Positions 24,801-33,993 of a stretch of DNA of 64,000 bases are shown piece after piece. Below the pieces are notes generated by a model. That model ran no database searches. It saw nothing but the letters and a program-made list of their open reading frames with translations, and was not told the origin of the DNA. The position numbers were made by a program, and so were the translations under genes. Within the stretch, counting starts at the first letter, position 1. Each line of letters starts with the position of its first letter. Source of the stretch: OMPR01 sp965183835 (GTDB lineage Bacteria > Pseudomonadota > Alphaproteobacteria > Rhodobacterales > Rhodobacteraceae); contig CBCYME010000001.1 in NCBI GenBank assembly GCA_965183835.1, forward strand, positions 1 through 64,000, written 5' to 3'.

Positions 24801-26579
24801 TTAAAGCGGCCAGATCACCGGAATCAGAGCCGAGGCCAGAAGCCCAACCGTCAGGTTCAAAGGAATGCCTACCCGCATGAAATCGGTGAACCGGTATCCG
24901 CCCGGACCATAGACTAACATGTTGGTCTGATAGCCAATCGGGGTCGCAAACGAGGCCGACGCCGCAACCATCACCGCCACAACCAAGGGGCGCGCATCGA
25001 TCCCTATCGCATCGGCCAACCCAATGGCAATCGGCGTCACCACCACAGCCACCGCATTGTTCGACACAAGTTCCGTCAGGATCGAGGTCAGCAAATAGAT
25101 CGCCCACACAACCAAAAACGGCGGCACCATCCCCAGCGATGGTGCAAGCGCATCCACAATCAGCCGCACCGCGCCCGAGCTTTGCAAAGCCGCGCCAATG
25201 GCCAGCATCGAAAAGATCAATGCAAGCAACCGACCATCGATAAACGAAAACGCCTCGTCCGCGTCGATGCAGCGCGTGACCAACACCAAGGCGACCGCAA
25301 GAATGGACAACAACAGGATCGGCGCCACCCCAATGGCCGCCAGCACCACAATCGCCACCAATGCGGCAATTGCAATCGGTGCATGGCTGCGTCGGTAGGC
25401 GCGCGCCGAGGGTTGCGAGATATCGACCAGCTCTGTGTCCGCGGCCAGACGTTGGATATCGCCGGGCGCGCCTTCCAACAGCAGCGTATCCCCGACCCGA
25501 ACAACCAGATCATCCAACTGGCGGCCGATATTCTGGTTCCGCCGGTGCACCGCCAGAACATACACACCATAGCGTCGGCGCAAGCGCAGCGCGCCCAAGG
25601 ACCGCCCCACCATCTTGCACCCCGGAGTGATCAACACCTCAACGGTCGAGGTTTCAACTTCGGACACCTGATCAACGGTTTGCACCTCTTTGTTGGTTTG
25701 CAGGCCCATCAGCTCGGTCATCTTGGTGCGCAAGACCACCCGGTCCCCCGCTTTCAATTCCACCGACTTCAAGTCACGGCGCAAAGACAGATCGCCTCTA
25801 ACCACATCGACCAAGCGCACGCCCGTTCGCTTAAACAGCGCCACACTCGTCGCCATGTCCCCAATCAGGTTGCTGTCGCTGGGAATAACCACTTCAGTAA
25901 AGAACTTCTTGCGCGACCCATCCCCCAACAGGCTGGCCATGCTATCACGTTCCGGTAAAAGACGCGGCGCGACAAAACGCAAATACACCATGCCGTAAAT
26001 CACAATCACAATGCCCAGGGGCGTGACTTCGAAAATCGAAAACGCCGCCATCCCCTGCGCCCGTGCGACCCCATCTACCAACAGGTTGGTCGAGGTCCCG
26101 ATCAAAGTCATCGTACCGCCCATGATCGCGGCATAGCTGAGCGGGATCAAAAGCTTAGACGCCGACATTCCCAAAGTACGCGCGATCTGCACAAACACCG
26201 GGATCATCACCACCACAACCGGGGTATTTGACACAAAGGCCGACGCAATGACCACAAAGGCCATCAGCAACCCAATCGCAATGCGCGGGTTCACTTGCGC
26301 CTGTTTCTGCGCCACCGATGTGAATGCATCCAAGGCCCCGGTCCGGACCAAGGCCCCCATGATGATGAACATCGCCGCAATCGTCCACGGCGCAGGGTTG
26401 GCCAGAACTGGCAAGGCCAACTCATAGGGCAGCACACCGGTGATCAACATCACCGAAACACCCGCAATCGCAACCACCTCGGTCGGAAACGTCTCACGCA
26501 GGAACAGCACAAACATGCCGCCCACGATCAACAGCGCAACAATCGCACCGGCTGTTTCAGAAAGCTCAAATAGCTGCAT
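24801..26579 (-). CDS. SLC13-family permease with TrkA_C (RCK_C) domains, second copy
   Basis: A 592-residue inner-membrane carrier with the same architecture as 18716-20530. TM half one holds SNTPVVVVMIPVF and LIGTSTNLLVDGVARAQG; two TrkA_C domains follow (about 210-375; RTGVRLVDVVRGDLSLRRDL, RYGVYVLAVHRRNQNIGRQL); half two carries LTELVSNNAVAVVVTPIAIG and ends FATPIGYQTNMLVYGPGGY. It is divergent enough from its neighbour that recent tandem duplication is unlikely. YfbS/SdaC-like relatives are putative sulfate or dicarboxylate carriers. It is transcribed alone on the minus strand. Which ion or acid it carries cannot be told. Confidence 0.92.
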   Translation of the reverse strand: MQLFELSETAGAIVALLIVGGMFVLFLRETFPTEVVAIAGVSVMLITGVLPYELALPVLANPAPWTIAAMFIIMGALVRTGALDAFTSVAQKQAQVNPRIAIGLLMAFVVIASAFVSNTPVVVVMIPVFVQIARTLGMSASKLLIPLSYAAIMGGTMTLIGTSTNLLVDGVARAQGMAAFSIFEVTPLGIVIVIYGMVYLRFVAPRLLPERDSMASLLGDGSRKKFFTEVVIPSDSNLIGDMATSVALFKRTGVRLVDVVRGDLSLRRDLKSVELKAGDRVVLRTKMTELMGLQTNKEVQTVDQVSEVETSTVEVLITPGCKMVGRSLGALRLRRRYGVYVLAVHRRNQNIGRQLDDLVVRVGDTLLLEGAPGDIQRLAADTELVDISQPSARAYRRSHAPIAIAALVAIVVLAAIGVAPILLLSILAVALVLVTRCIDADEAFSFIDGRLLALIFSMLAIGAALQSSGAVRLIVDALAPSLGMVPPFLVVWAIYLLTSILTELVSNNAVAVVVTPIAIGLADAIGIDARPLVVAVMVAASASFATPIGYQTNMLVYGPGGYRFTDFMRVGIPLNLTVGLLASALIPVIWPL

Positions 26580-26653
26580 TCAGATCTATAGCGCCCTATA
26601 ATGAATATCAGGAGCTATAGCTTTGCTGATCTGCCCCGGTTGAACAAGTCAGA

Positions 26654-27466
26654 TCAGGGGGCGGCCTGTTGTAATCGCCCGCCAACCCTAACCATGCTGA
26701 TTTTTTTGGCTTCGCCGGTCCGGTCATCGGTATCCACGAAAACGCCAGACAGGGTTGCCTCGCCCGTTGCCGGGGTAAACCGGGATTTGGGCATACCGGT
26801 GATAAAGCGCCGCATCGGTTCGCTTTTCTCCATCCCAATAACCGAATTGTAATCCCCACACATGCCTGCGTCGCTCAGATAGCCCGTGCCGCCGGGCAGC
26901 ACCATCGCATCCGCCGTTGGAACGTGGGTGTGCGTGCCAACCACCAGACTGGCGCGGCCATCGCAATAATGCCCCATCGCCATCTTTTCCGAGGTCGCCT
27001 CGCAATGCACATCAACGATGATCGCCTGCGCCAGCCCGCCACGCGGATGGGATTTCAGGATCGGTTCAATTGCCGAAAACGGATCATCAAACGCGCGTTT
27101 CATGAACACCTGCCCCAGCACCTGAAGCACCAGAACCTTGCGTCCACAGGGGGCCTTGAACAGTCTAAACCCTTTGCCCGGTGCGTTTTTGGCAAAATTC
27201 ACCGGCCGGATGATGCGCTGTTCTTTTTCGATGAACTGCAACATGTCTTTTTGGTCAAACGCATGGTCGCCCAGCGTCAGGCAATCGGCCCCCGCATCCA
27301 GCAGAGTTTTGGCATGTTCGCCAGATAACCCCATGCCGTTGCTGGCATTTTCACCGTTCACCACAACAAAATCCAACCGCCAGTCTTTGCGCAGACGCGG
27401 CAGGTGCTCGCTTATGGCCGTGCGTCCCGCACGCCCCATAACATCGCCTAGAAACAAGATCCTCAT
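26654..27466 (-). CDS. YmdB-family metallophosphoesterase (TIGR00282)
   Basis: A 270-residue cytosolic enzyme of the YmdB family, which in Bacillus hydrolyses 2',3'-cyclic nucleotides and in other bacteria has been tied to RNA turnover and biofilm switching. All metal-binding motifs are present: MRILFLGDVMGRAGR (Asp 8), NGENASNGMGL, GDHAFDQ, DVHCEATSEK, and GTHTHVPTADAM. Length equals the family norm. It lies about 115 bases downstream of the 5-formyl-THF cyclo-ligase gene in the same direction, a pairing seen in many alphaproteobacteria, so the two may share a transcript. Confidence 0.95.
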   Translation of the reverse strand: MRILFLGDVMGRAGRTAISEHLPRLRKDWRLDFVVVNGENASNGMGLSGEHAKTLLDAGADCLTLGDHAFDQKDMLQFIEKEQRIIRPVNFAKNAPGKGFRLFKAPCGRKVLVLQVLGQVFMKRAFDDPFSAIEPILKSHPRGGLAQAIIVDVHCEATSEKMAMGHYCDGRASLVVGTHTHVPTADAMVLPGGTGYLSDAGMCGDYNSVIGMEKSEPMRRFITGMPKSRFTPATGEATLSGVFVDTDDRTGEAKKISMVRVGGRLQQAAP

Positions 27467-27583
27467 GCCGATGGTCCTATGCGGGGGACCACCATGTCAC
27501 AAGCCTTAATCGCGCTATGGGTTAAAAACCGCACCCAAGTGTTGCCCTGTCCAGCCCCGCAACCCAATGCGCAAAGACCTAGG

Positions 27584-28141
27584 TCAGAACGTCAACACCC
27601 GGCTTTCGGTCACCAACATGTCCAACGGCTGGTCCGTCGGTTCCAATGGCAAGCTATCCGCCTCTTGTGCGTCAAAGGCAAATCCAATTGCCAATGTGGC
27701 GCGTTTTGCCCGCAACCCTTCTAGCGTGCGATCATAAAACCCGCCGCCATAGCCAAGCCGCCCGCCCGTCCGATCAAAGGCCACCATCGGCACGATCAGA
27801 ATTTCTGGTTCAAAGAAATCATCAACCTCAGGAACCTTGGCCCCAAACGGCCCGTCTTTCAGAATACCTTCGGGGGTCCAGGTCGAAAACTTCAACGGCT
27901 GGCCAGCAGCCTGAATGACAGGAACACCAACGGGGCCATAAGCGGACGCCTCGGCCATCGCCGCAAGCGGATCAATCTCGGTCCGGATCGGCATATACCC
28001 CGACAAGGGAACGCCCCGATGACCGGCCAGAATTTCAGACAACCGCCCCGCCATGCCCGGCAGTCGCGTATCAAACGCAGCCTTGCGTCGCGCAAACCCA
28101 TCCTTACGCGCCTGCGCTTTGATGTCCGTCAGATCGGTCAT
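27584..28141 (-). CDS. 5-formyltetrahydrofolate cyclo-ligase
   Basis: A 185-residue enzyme (EC 6.3.3.2) that uses ATP to convert 5-formyl-THF to 5,10-methenyl-THF, returning the storage folate to the one-carbon pool. The N-terminal basic helix (AQARKDGFARRKAAFDTRL) and the signature DRTGGRLGYGGGFYDRTLEG, split here into VAFDRTGGRLGYGG and GFYDRTL, are clear; the latter binds the nucleotide and folate. It ends GFAFDAQEADSLPLEPTDQP-like, then DMLVTE, the conserved C-terminus. ATG 28141 is 9 bases after the mgtE stop, so mgtE and this gene may be co-transcribed. Confidence 0.95.
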   Translation of the reverse strand: MTDLTDIKAQARKDGFARRKAAFDTRLPGMAGRLSEILAGHRGVPLSGYMPIRTEIDPLAAMAEASAYGPVGVPVIQAAGQPLKFSTWTPEGILKDGPFGAKVPEVDDFFEPEILIVPMVAFDRTGGRLGYGGGFYDRTLEGLRAKRATLAIGFAFDAQEADSLPLEPTDQPLDMLVTESRVLTF

Positions 28142-28150
28142 GTGGTGCTC

Positions 28151-29542
28151 CTAGATCAACACTGCGGCCGCAAGGCCAAGGAAAGCAAAATATCCAACCA
28201 CATCCGTCACTGTCGTCACAAATGTACCAGAGGCCAACGCTGGATCTACGCCCACTTTCTCCAAAATCACAGGAATGCCCGTCCCTGCGAGCGCTGCAAC
28301 GACCAAATTGACCACCATTGCGGCGGCGATCACCAGTCCCAGTAATGGCAAACCAAACCACGCCCATCCGATCACGCCCATCACGATGGCAAAGATAAAC
28401 CCATTGGCGACACCCACCATCACCTCACGCCGGATAACCCGCCACAGGTTTGACTCAGTCAGATCGCGTGTCGCCAGTGCGCGCACAGCAACAGTCAAGC
28501 TTTGAGTCCCCGCATTGCCACCCATAGACGCAACAATGGGCATCAAAACCGCAAGCGCCACGAAATTCGAAATCATCTTGTCAAAAATCGAAATAACCAA
28601 AGATGCCAAAATGGCAGTCGCCAAATTTACAGCCAACCACGGCAGACGTTGCTTCGCCGTCTCAACCACCGAATCCGACAGGTTACTTTCGCCAACCCCC
28701 GCCAAGCGCAAAATATCTTCCTCGTGTTCGTCATCCAGAACGGCCATCGCGTCATCAATCGTGATGGCCCCGACCAAACGCCCTTCATCATCCACCACAG
28801 GTGCAGAAATGAGGTGATACTGGTTAAATGCATAAGCCACGTCTTCTTCATCCTGCTCAACAGGAATGATCTGAAACGTCTCTTCGGCCAAATCAGCCAA
28901 CATCGCATCCCGTGGCGCGCCCATGATTTTGCCCAAGGTGACGTTTGCGGATGGATGCAGCCGAGGATCGACCAAAACCACATGGTAAAACTGCTCCGGA
29001 AGATCGTCTGATTCCCTCATGAAATCAATGACCTGACCGACATTCCAGTGTTCGGGCGCCATTACAACTTCGCGCTGCATCAAGCGCCCGGCAGAATTGT
29101 CCGGATAACTCAGCGCCTGCTCAACCGCAACCCGGTCAGCGTCTTCTAGAACCTCAAGAATCGCTTCTTGCTGCGGTTCCTCCAGATCCTCGACCAAATC
29201 GACAACATCATGACTGTCGAGGTCACGCACCGCCTCGGCCAGAACCGCTGGGTTCAGAACCTCGATCACCTCTTCACGGATGCTCTCGTCCAGTTCCGAC
29301 AGGATATCCCCGTCAAACTCACGATCATAGAGCCGCAACAAACGAGCTCGGTCAAATGAGTTGATTTGCTCCAAAAGGTCGGCAATATCTGCCGCATGCA
29401 AATGATCCAACAGCTCGGTCAGCTTAGCGCGGTCGTCTACGTCAACGGCATACAGGATCGCGGCAACTTGCTTGCGATCCAGCTCATAGGCATCATCATC
29501 GCGCACGTCATCGGGATCAACGTTGTGAATACCTGTGGTCAT
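28151..29542 (-). CDS. mgtE: Magnesium transporter MgtE
   Basis: A 463-residue dimeric Mg2+ channel. The cytosolic N domain (about 25-130; repeated ADIADLLEQINSFDRARLLR and VVDLVEDLEEPQQEAILEVL) is followed by two CBS domains (about 135-255), then a plug helix and five TM helices. The pore motif is seen in VASMGGNAGTQSLTVAVRAL. Acidic residues line the N and CBS domains, which in known MgtE sense cytosolic Mg2+ and close the pore. Length matches the family. It is divergent from guaD across a 138-base gap. No Mg-sensing riboswitch is visible upstream. Confidence 0.96.
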   Translation of the reverse strand: MTTGIHNVDPDDVRDDDAYELDRKQVAAILYAVDVDDRAKLTELLDHLHAADIADLLEQINSFDRARLLRLYDREFDGDILSELDESIREEVIEVLNPAVLAEAVRDLDSHDVVDLVEDLEEPQQEAILEVLEDADRVAVEQALSYPDNSAGRLMQREVVMAPEHWNVGQVIDFMRESDDLPEQFYHVVLVDPRLHPSANVTLGKIMGAPRDAMLADLAEETFQIIPVEQDEEDVAYAFNQYHLISAPVVDDEGRLVGAITIDDAMAVLDDEHEEDILRLAGVGESNLSDSVVETAKQRLPWLAVNLATAILASLVISIFDKMISNFVALAVLMPIVASMGGNAGTQSLTVAVRALATRDLTESNLWRVIRREVMVGVANGFIFAIVMGVIGWAWFGLPLLGLVIAAAMVVNLVVAALAGTGIPVILEKVGVDPALASGTFVTTVTDVVGYFAFLGLAAAVLI

Positions 29543-29680
29543 GCGCCTGCCTCCGGGGTTGGATTGGCCGCAAAATAGTAGAAGCTGCTACCGGAAAACA
29601 ATGACAATAGCGCAATTTACCCAAACCATCTGCATCGCTATCCTGTTAGCTTCAGATTGACGGGCATCAAAGGGCTGAAA

Positions 29681-30964
29681 ATGGCGACGCAAACACTCCT
29701 CAAAGGACGGGTTCTGTCCTTTTCCAACTCGCCATTTGACGGCGACCCAGTGGACGCAACCCAACTCGACGAGGCGCTGGTGATCGCAGATCAAACCGTT
29801 GTTGCCGTCGGATCTTTTGAAACTCTGCGCGCCGACTATCCGCAGGCAGATGTGGTCGATCACGGCCATCGTGTCATTTTAGCGGGCTTTGTTGATGCCC
29901 ATGTGCATTTCCCCCAAACCGCGATGATCGCCAGCTGGGGCAAACGCCTGATCGACTGGCTCAACACCTATACGTTCCCCGAAGAGATGCAGTTCGCCGA
30001 CCGCGCCTATGCAGACGAGATCTCCAACCGCTATCTGGACCTGACCGCCGCCCATGGCACCACCACCATGTGCAGCTTTGCCACCATCCACCCCACCAGC
30101 GTTGATGCCTTTTTCACCGCCGCTCAGTCCCGTGGTCAACGGGTGGTGACAGGCAAAACCTGTATGGACCGCAATGCCCCAGACGGGCTGCGCGACACGG
30201 TCAAAACCGCCTATGACCAATCCAAGGCTCTGCTGGAAAAATGGCACGGGGTTGATCGGCTCTCTTATGCCATCACGCCCCGGTTCTCGCCCACCTCAAC
30301 CATTGAACAGCTCGAGGCTATGGGCACCCTCTGGGCCGAGCATCCCGAATGCCTGATGCAAACCCATCTCAGTGAACAAACCGATGAAATTGAATGGGTT
30401 AAGTCGCTGTTTCCCGATGCACGGGACTATCTGGATACCTACGAAAGCTACGGATTGCTGGGCGGGCGCGGCCTCTATGGGCACGCCATCCATCTGGAAC
30501 AACGCGAACGTGACCAACTGCGCGAACACGACGCCGCGCTGGTGCATTGCCCAACCTCAAACACCTTCATCGGATCCGGGCTGTTTGATATGGCCGGGTT
30601 AATGGCGGACGGGCACCGGATCGGACTGGCCACGGATACCGGCGGCGGCTCTAGCTTTTCGATGTTGCGCACCATGGCTGCCGCTTACGAGGTTGGCCAA
30701 TTGCGCGGCACACCCCTGCATGCCGCCCAATTGTTGTGGCTGGCAACCGTTGGGTCGGCGCGCGCCCTTCGCATGGATGACGTGATCGGCAACATCGCAC
30801 CGGGAAAAGAGGCCGATCTGGTGGTGCTCGACCTTGCCTCCACCCCCGCAATCGCCCAACGATCCGAGCGCGCATCAGACCTGTGGGAGGCGATTTTCCC
30901 CACCATCATGATGGGCGATGATCGCGCGATAGCCGAAGTCTGGATCAACGGCAAACGCCGCTGA
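29681..30964 (+). CDS. guaD: Guanine deaminase
   Basis: A 427-residue amidohydrolase (EC 3.5.4.3) that deaminates guanine to xanthine. ATG 29681 is chosen because AAGGG precedes it; an in-frame TTG lies 24 bases upstream. The zinc motif DAHVHFPQ, the GuaD signature TCMDRNAPDGLRD, MQTHLSEQTDEIEWV, YGHAIHLEQRERDQL (zinc-ligand His) and the catalytic-Asp segment GLATDTGGGSSFSMLRTM are all present, and it ends with GKEADLVVLDL, the small beta domain common to the superfamily. It converges with an 8-oxoguanine deaminase-like gene 14 bases downstream, so both strands of this locus serve purine-base deamination. Confidence 0.95.
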   Translation: MATQTLLKGRVLSFSNSPFDGDPVDATQLDEALVIADQTVVAVGSFETLRADYPQADVVDHGHRVILAGFVDAHVHFPQTAMIASWGKRLIDWLNTYTFPEEMQFADRAYADEISNRYLDLTAAHGTTTMCSFATIHPTSVDAFFTAAQSRGQRVVTGKTCMDRNAPDGLRDTVKTAYDQSKALLEKWHGVDRLSYAITPRFSPTSTIEQLEAMGTLWAEHPECLMQTHLSEQTDEIEWVKSLFPDARDYLDTYESYGLLGGRGLYGHAIHLEQRERDQLREHDAALVHCPTSNTFIGSGLFDMAGLMADGHRIGLATDTGGGSSFSMLRTMAAAYEVGQLRGTPLHAAQLLWLATVGSARALRMDDVIGNIAPGKEADLVVLDLASTPAIAQRSERASDLWEAIFPTIMMGDDRAIAEVWINGKRR

Positions 30965-30978
30965 TCCCTCTGGTAAAC

Positions 30979-32313
30979 TTAAACTTGCAACGCCTGCGCC
31001 AACTGGGTTTGGCGTTCAATCACACGCGGCAGATCAATCGTCGCGATCTGCCCTGCATTGACCACCTGTCGGCCTTCAACAAACAAATGCTTCACCCGCG
31101 TTGGCCCGGCAAGCAGTAACGCTGCCGGATCCCAGCTGCCTGCGCTGTCGATCCCGGTGATGTCCCACATGGCGATATCAGCACGTTTACCAACCTCAAG
31201 CCGTCCGCAATCCGGGCGGTTCAATACATCCGCACCGCCCCGCGTGGCGATCTCGAGCGCCTCGCGCGCCGACATCGCATCGGCCCCGTTGGCAACACGT
31301 TGCAGCAACATCGACTGGCGCGCCTCGGCGATCAGGTTGCCACTGTCATTGCTGGCGGACCCATCCACGCCCAACCCAACCGGCACCCCTGCATCCCGCA
31401 TCGCCCGAACTGGGGCGATACCGCTGCCAAGCCGGCAATTGGAACAGGGGCAATGGGCAACGCCGGTCTTACTGCGCGCAAACAGGTCAATTTCTTGTCC
31501 GTCCAACTTGACACAATGGGCGTGCCAGACATCTGATCCGGTCCAGCCCAAATCCTCGGCATATTGCCCTGGACGACAGCCAAAGTTGGCCAGAGAATAG
31601 GCGATATCTTCTTCGTTTTCAGCCAGATGCGTGTGCAACATCACGCCCTTATCCCGCGCCAACAGGGCTGCATCCCGCATCAAATCGCGGCTGACCGAAA
31701 ACGGCGAACACGGCGCAAGACCCACCCGGCACATCGACCCTTCGGATGGATCATGGAACGCATCAATAACGCGGATCGAATCCTCTAAAATAGCGGCCTC
31801 GTTCTCGACCAGGCTGTCCGGCGGCAAGCCGCCATCGCTTTCGCCAATGCTCATCGCGCCCCGAGTCGGATGAAACCGCATCCCCAACTCAGCCGCTGCC
31901 GCGATGGTGTCATCCAACCGCGACCCGTTGGGATAGAGATACAAATGATCCGAGCTGAGCGTGCACCCCGACAAGGCCAGCTCTGCCAACCCAATCTGAG
32001 CCGAAACATACATCTCTTCGGGACCAAAGCGCGACCAGATCGGATAAAGCGTCTGCAACCAGCCAAACAGCAACGCATCTTGCCCACCCGGCACTGCGCG
32101 CGTCAAAGACTGGTACAGATGATGATGCGTGTTCACCAAACCGGGCGTAACAACACAACCCCCAGCCTCAACCACCTGCCCCGTTGTGGTCAATCCCTGC
32201 CCAATCGCAGCAATCACGCCCCCCCGAATCAACAGGTCCGCACCGGCCAATTCACGACGTGTGTCGTCCATTGTCAGGATAGTATGGGCGTTCTTTATAA
32301 GGATTTCGGACAT
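30979..32313 (-). CDS. 8-oxoguanine deaminase-like amidohydrolase
   Basis: A 444-residue member of the TRZ/ATZ amidohydrolase branch. The start ATG 32313 (MSEILIKNAHTILTMDD) has GGAG 8 bases upstream, better than ATG 32322. Motifs: NTHHHLYQSLTRAVPG (two zinc His), CTLSSDHLYLYPNGS, HPTRGAMSIGESDGGLPPDS, LHTHLAENEEDIAYS, VWHAHCVKLD and GVDGSASNDSGNLIAEAR (catalytic Asp). This set, including SDHLYLYPNG and SDGGLPPDS, is that of characterised 8-oxoguanine deaminases (EC 3.5.4.32), which make urate and clear an oxidised base; hydroxyatrazine hydrolases are close relatives and remain possible. Confidence 0.88.
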   Translation of the reverse strand: MSEILIKNAHTILTMDDTRRELAGADLLIRGGVIAAIGQGLTTTGQVVEAGGCVVTPGLVNTHHHLYQSLTRAVPGGQDALLFGWLQTLYPIWSRFGPEEMYVSAQIGLAELALSGCTLSSDHLYLYPNGSRLDDTIAAAAELGMRFHPTRGAMSIGESDGGLPPDSLVENEAAILEDSIRVIDAFHDPSEGSMCRVGLAPCSPFSVSRDLMRDAALLARDKGVMLHTHLAENEEDIAYSLANFGCRPGQYAEDLGWTGSDVWHAHCVKLDGQEIDLFARSKTGVAHCPCSNCRLGSGIAPVRAMRDAGVPVGLGVDGSASNDSGNLIAEARQSMLLQRVANGADAMSAREALEIATRGGADVLNRPDCGRLEVGKRADIAMWDITGIDSAGSWDPAALLLAGPTRVKHLFVEGRQVVNAGQIATIDLPRVIERQTQLAQALQV

Positions 32314-32431
32314 GCCGGTCACTCCGCTTTATGCCCGTCTCATAACGAAGTGATCGCGTGTCGGTGGAAAACGGGAGAAAGAACCAACACTTTTGACAGT
32401 TTACACTCTTAAGGCTTGGCCCTCAAGTCTC

Positions 32432-33223
32432 TCAATAGGACTTTAGGATTTCTAATGCCTCGGCATGAATCTCTGGGTTGGCCGCGGCAATAGCCCGCCC
32501 CCCCATATGTGCCGGGCCACCCTGCCAATCTGTGACAACGCCCCCTGCTGCCTGCACAACGGAAATGGGCCCTTGAATATCATAGGCGTTCAAACCCGCC
32601 TCGATCACCAGATCCACCTGCCCAGACGCGAGCAAAGCATAGGCATAACAATCCATCCCATAACGCGTCAGCTTGGCCTGACGGGCAACGGCATGAAATG
32701 CGGCCCCTTCTTCTGCTGTACCGACTTCGGGAAAAGTTGTGAAAACAATCGCCTGGCTCAAAGGCACAGCTGGTTTTGTCGCCAACTGTTGCACGCCCAT
32801 CGGACCCGTCACACGGGCCACATCAGGCGCCCCCACAAACCGCTCGCCAATATAGGGCTGGTCAATCGCCCCCAAAATCGGCCCCGCCTCGTCAGACAAC
32901 GCAATCAAGACACCCCAAGTTGGTGTCCCACTGATAAACCCGCGCGTCCCATCAATCGGGTCCAAAACCCAAGTGCGCCCCGATTGACCCGGCGTCTGGC
33001 CGAATTCCTCACCCCAGATCCCGTCCTCGGGTCGGTGGTCTGCCAAAACGGCACGCATCGCCTGTTCGCCTGCCCTGTCCGCGACCGTGACTGGATCAAA
33101 CCCGGCTTCCAGTTTGTTTTCTGCCGCCAATCCGGCCTGACGAAAGAACGGCAAAATGGCCGCACGCGCAGCGTCGGCCATTTTATCGAGAACTTCGAGA
33201 TCTGTGAGCTTTGCAAATGTCAT
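32432..33223 (-). CDS. hisN: Histidinol-phosphatase, inositol monophosphatase family
   Basis: A 263-residue Mg2+-dependent phosphatase. The IMPase motifs are clear: DPVTVADRAGEQAMRAVL, IWGEEFGQ (metal Glu), LDPIDGTRGFISG (metal Asp pair), and GLNAYDIQGPISVVQAAGG at the C-terminus (consensus WD is replaced by YD, typical for the HisN branch). HisN-type enzymes dephosphorylate histidinol phosphate in organisms lacking the HisB/PHP type. No other his gene is near. It lies about 50 bases after the XRE regulator in the same direction. Assignment to HisN over other IMPases rests on the GTRGFISG variant and is fairly safe. Confidence 0.88.
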   Translation of the reverse strand: MTFAKLTDLEVLDKMADAARAAILPFFRQAGLAAENKLEAGFDPVTVADRAGEQAMRAVLADHRPEDGIWGEEFGQTPGQSGRTWVLDPIDGTRGFISGTPTWGVLIALSDEAGPILGAIDQPYIGERFVGAPDVARVTGPMGVQQLATKPAVPLSQAIVFTTFPEVGTAEEGAAFHAVARQAKLTRYGMDCYAYALLASGQVDLVIEAGLNAYDIQGPISVVQAAGGVVTDWQGGPAHMGGRAIAAANPEIHAEALEILKSY

Positions 33224-33273
33224 ATCAATCGATTGCCATTCGCACGCTTAAATTTCAAGTGCTTGTGACCTGA

Positions 33274-33645
33274 TCAGGCCACATCACTCAGAACGCGGGC
33301 CAGCTCAAACAACCGGCGACGCTGGTTTTCCGGGATCGCATAGTACGACCGCACCAGATCCAGCGCCTCTTTGTCGCCCATCAGGTCTGCAGGAACGCCG
33401 GGTTTCCCGGAGCCGGATTTGGCAGTGTCTTCCAAACCCTCAAAGAAAAAGCTGACCGACACATCCAGAGCGTCGGCAATATCCCATAACCGTGACGCGC
33501 TAATGCGGTTGGCACCTGTCTCATATTTCTGAATTTGTTGGAATTTGATCCCGACCTGTTCAGCAAGCTGCTGTTGGGTCATGCCGATCAACCAACGACG
33601 GTGTCGCACACGTTTGCCCACATGGACATCAACCGGATGAGTCAT
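33274..33645 (-). CDS. XRE-family helix-turn-helix regulator
   Basis: A 123-residue DNA-binding protein of a type widespread in Rhodobacterales. The HTH_3 domain (about residues 9-65) has KRVRHRRWLIGMTQQQLAEQ, VGIKFQQIQKYETGANRISA and SRLWDIADALDVSVSFFFEG. After a short Gly/Ser/Pro linker a C-terminal helix pair (DKEALDLVRSYYAIPENQRR) probably mediates dimerisation. The promoter of hisN may be read through from this gene, as only about 50 bases separate them. Its targets are unknown; an inverted repeat sits in the upstream region at 33923-33937, closer to the divergent gene. Confidence 0.9.
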   Translation of the reverse strand: MTHPVDVHVGKRVRHRRWLIGMTQQQLAEQVGIKFQQIQKYETGANRISASRLWDIADALDVSVSFFFEGLEDTAKSGSGKPGVPADLMGDKEALDLVRSYYAIPENQRRRLFELARVLSDVA

Positions 33646-33993
33646 GGGTTTTCTCCTCTATTTCACTGACAACCGTCCGGATTTCGAACCAATGGGCACG
33701 GCTCTGCTCAACTTGCAGGAACCATATTAAATTTCCCCTAAACGCCCAAAGTACGACCCGAACCGCACCATGGTAGTTATATTACGAAAACTGCACATAA
33801 ATTCAACCCGGTTGTTTCCGCAGGACGAACACATATTTGTGGTTGAACATCACAAACCCTTGTGCGCTTGAAATATAGCCCTTCGCAGGGTGGCTCTGCG
33901 ACACTATACGGTCTGGGCAATCGCCTCAGCCTGAGGCATTTGACCCTACATCACTTTTGACCGCTTACACCCCGGAATCAAAGAGGAAATCCG
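33646..33993. other. Divergent intergenic region (XRE / quinone reductase)
   Basis: 348 bases without a gene. It should hold two divergent promoters. The only structured element I see is the perfect 7-bp palindrome listed at 33923-33937. Confidence 0.6.
33923..33937. promoter_or_regulatory. Palindrome upstream of the quinone reductase, possible operator
   Basis: GCCTCAG-C-CTGAGGC: perfect 7-bp arms around one base, 57 bases before the start of the quinone reductase. With a 1-base centre it cannot form a hairpin, so it looks like a site for a dimeric protein. Confidence 0.45.
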
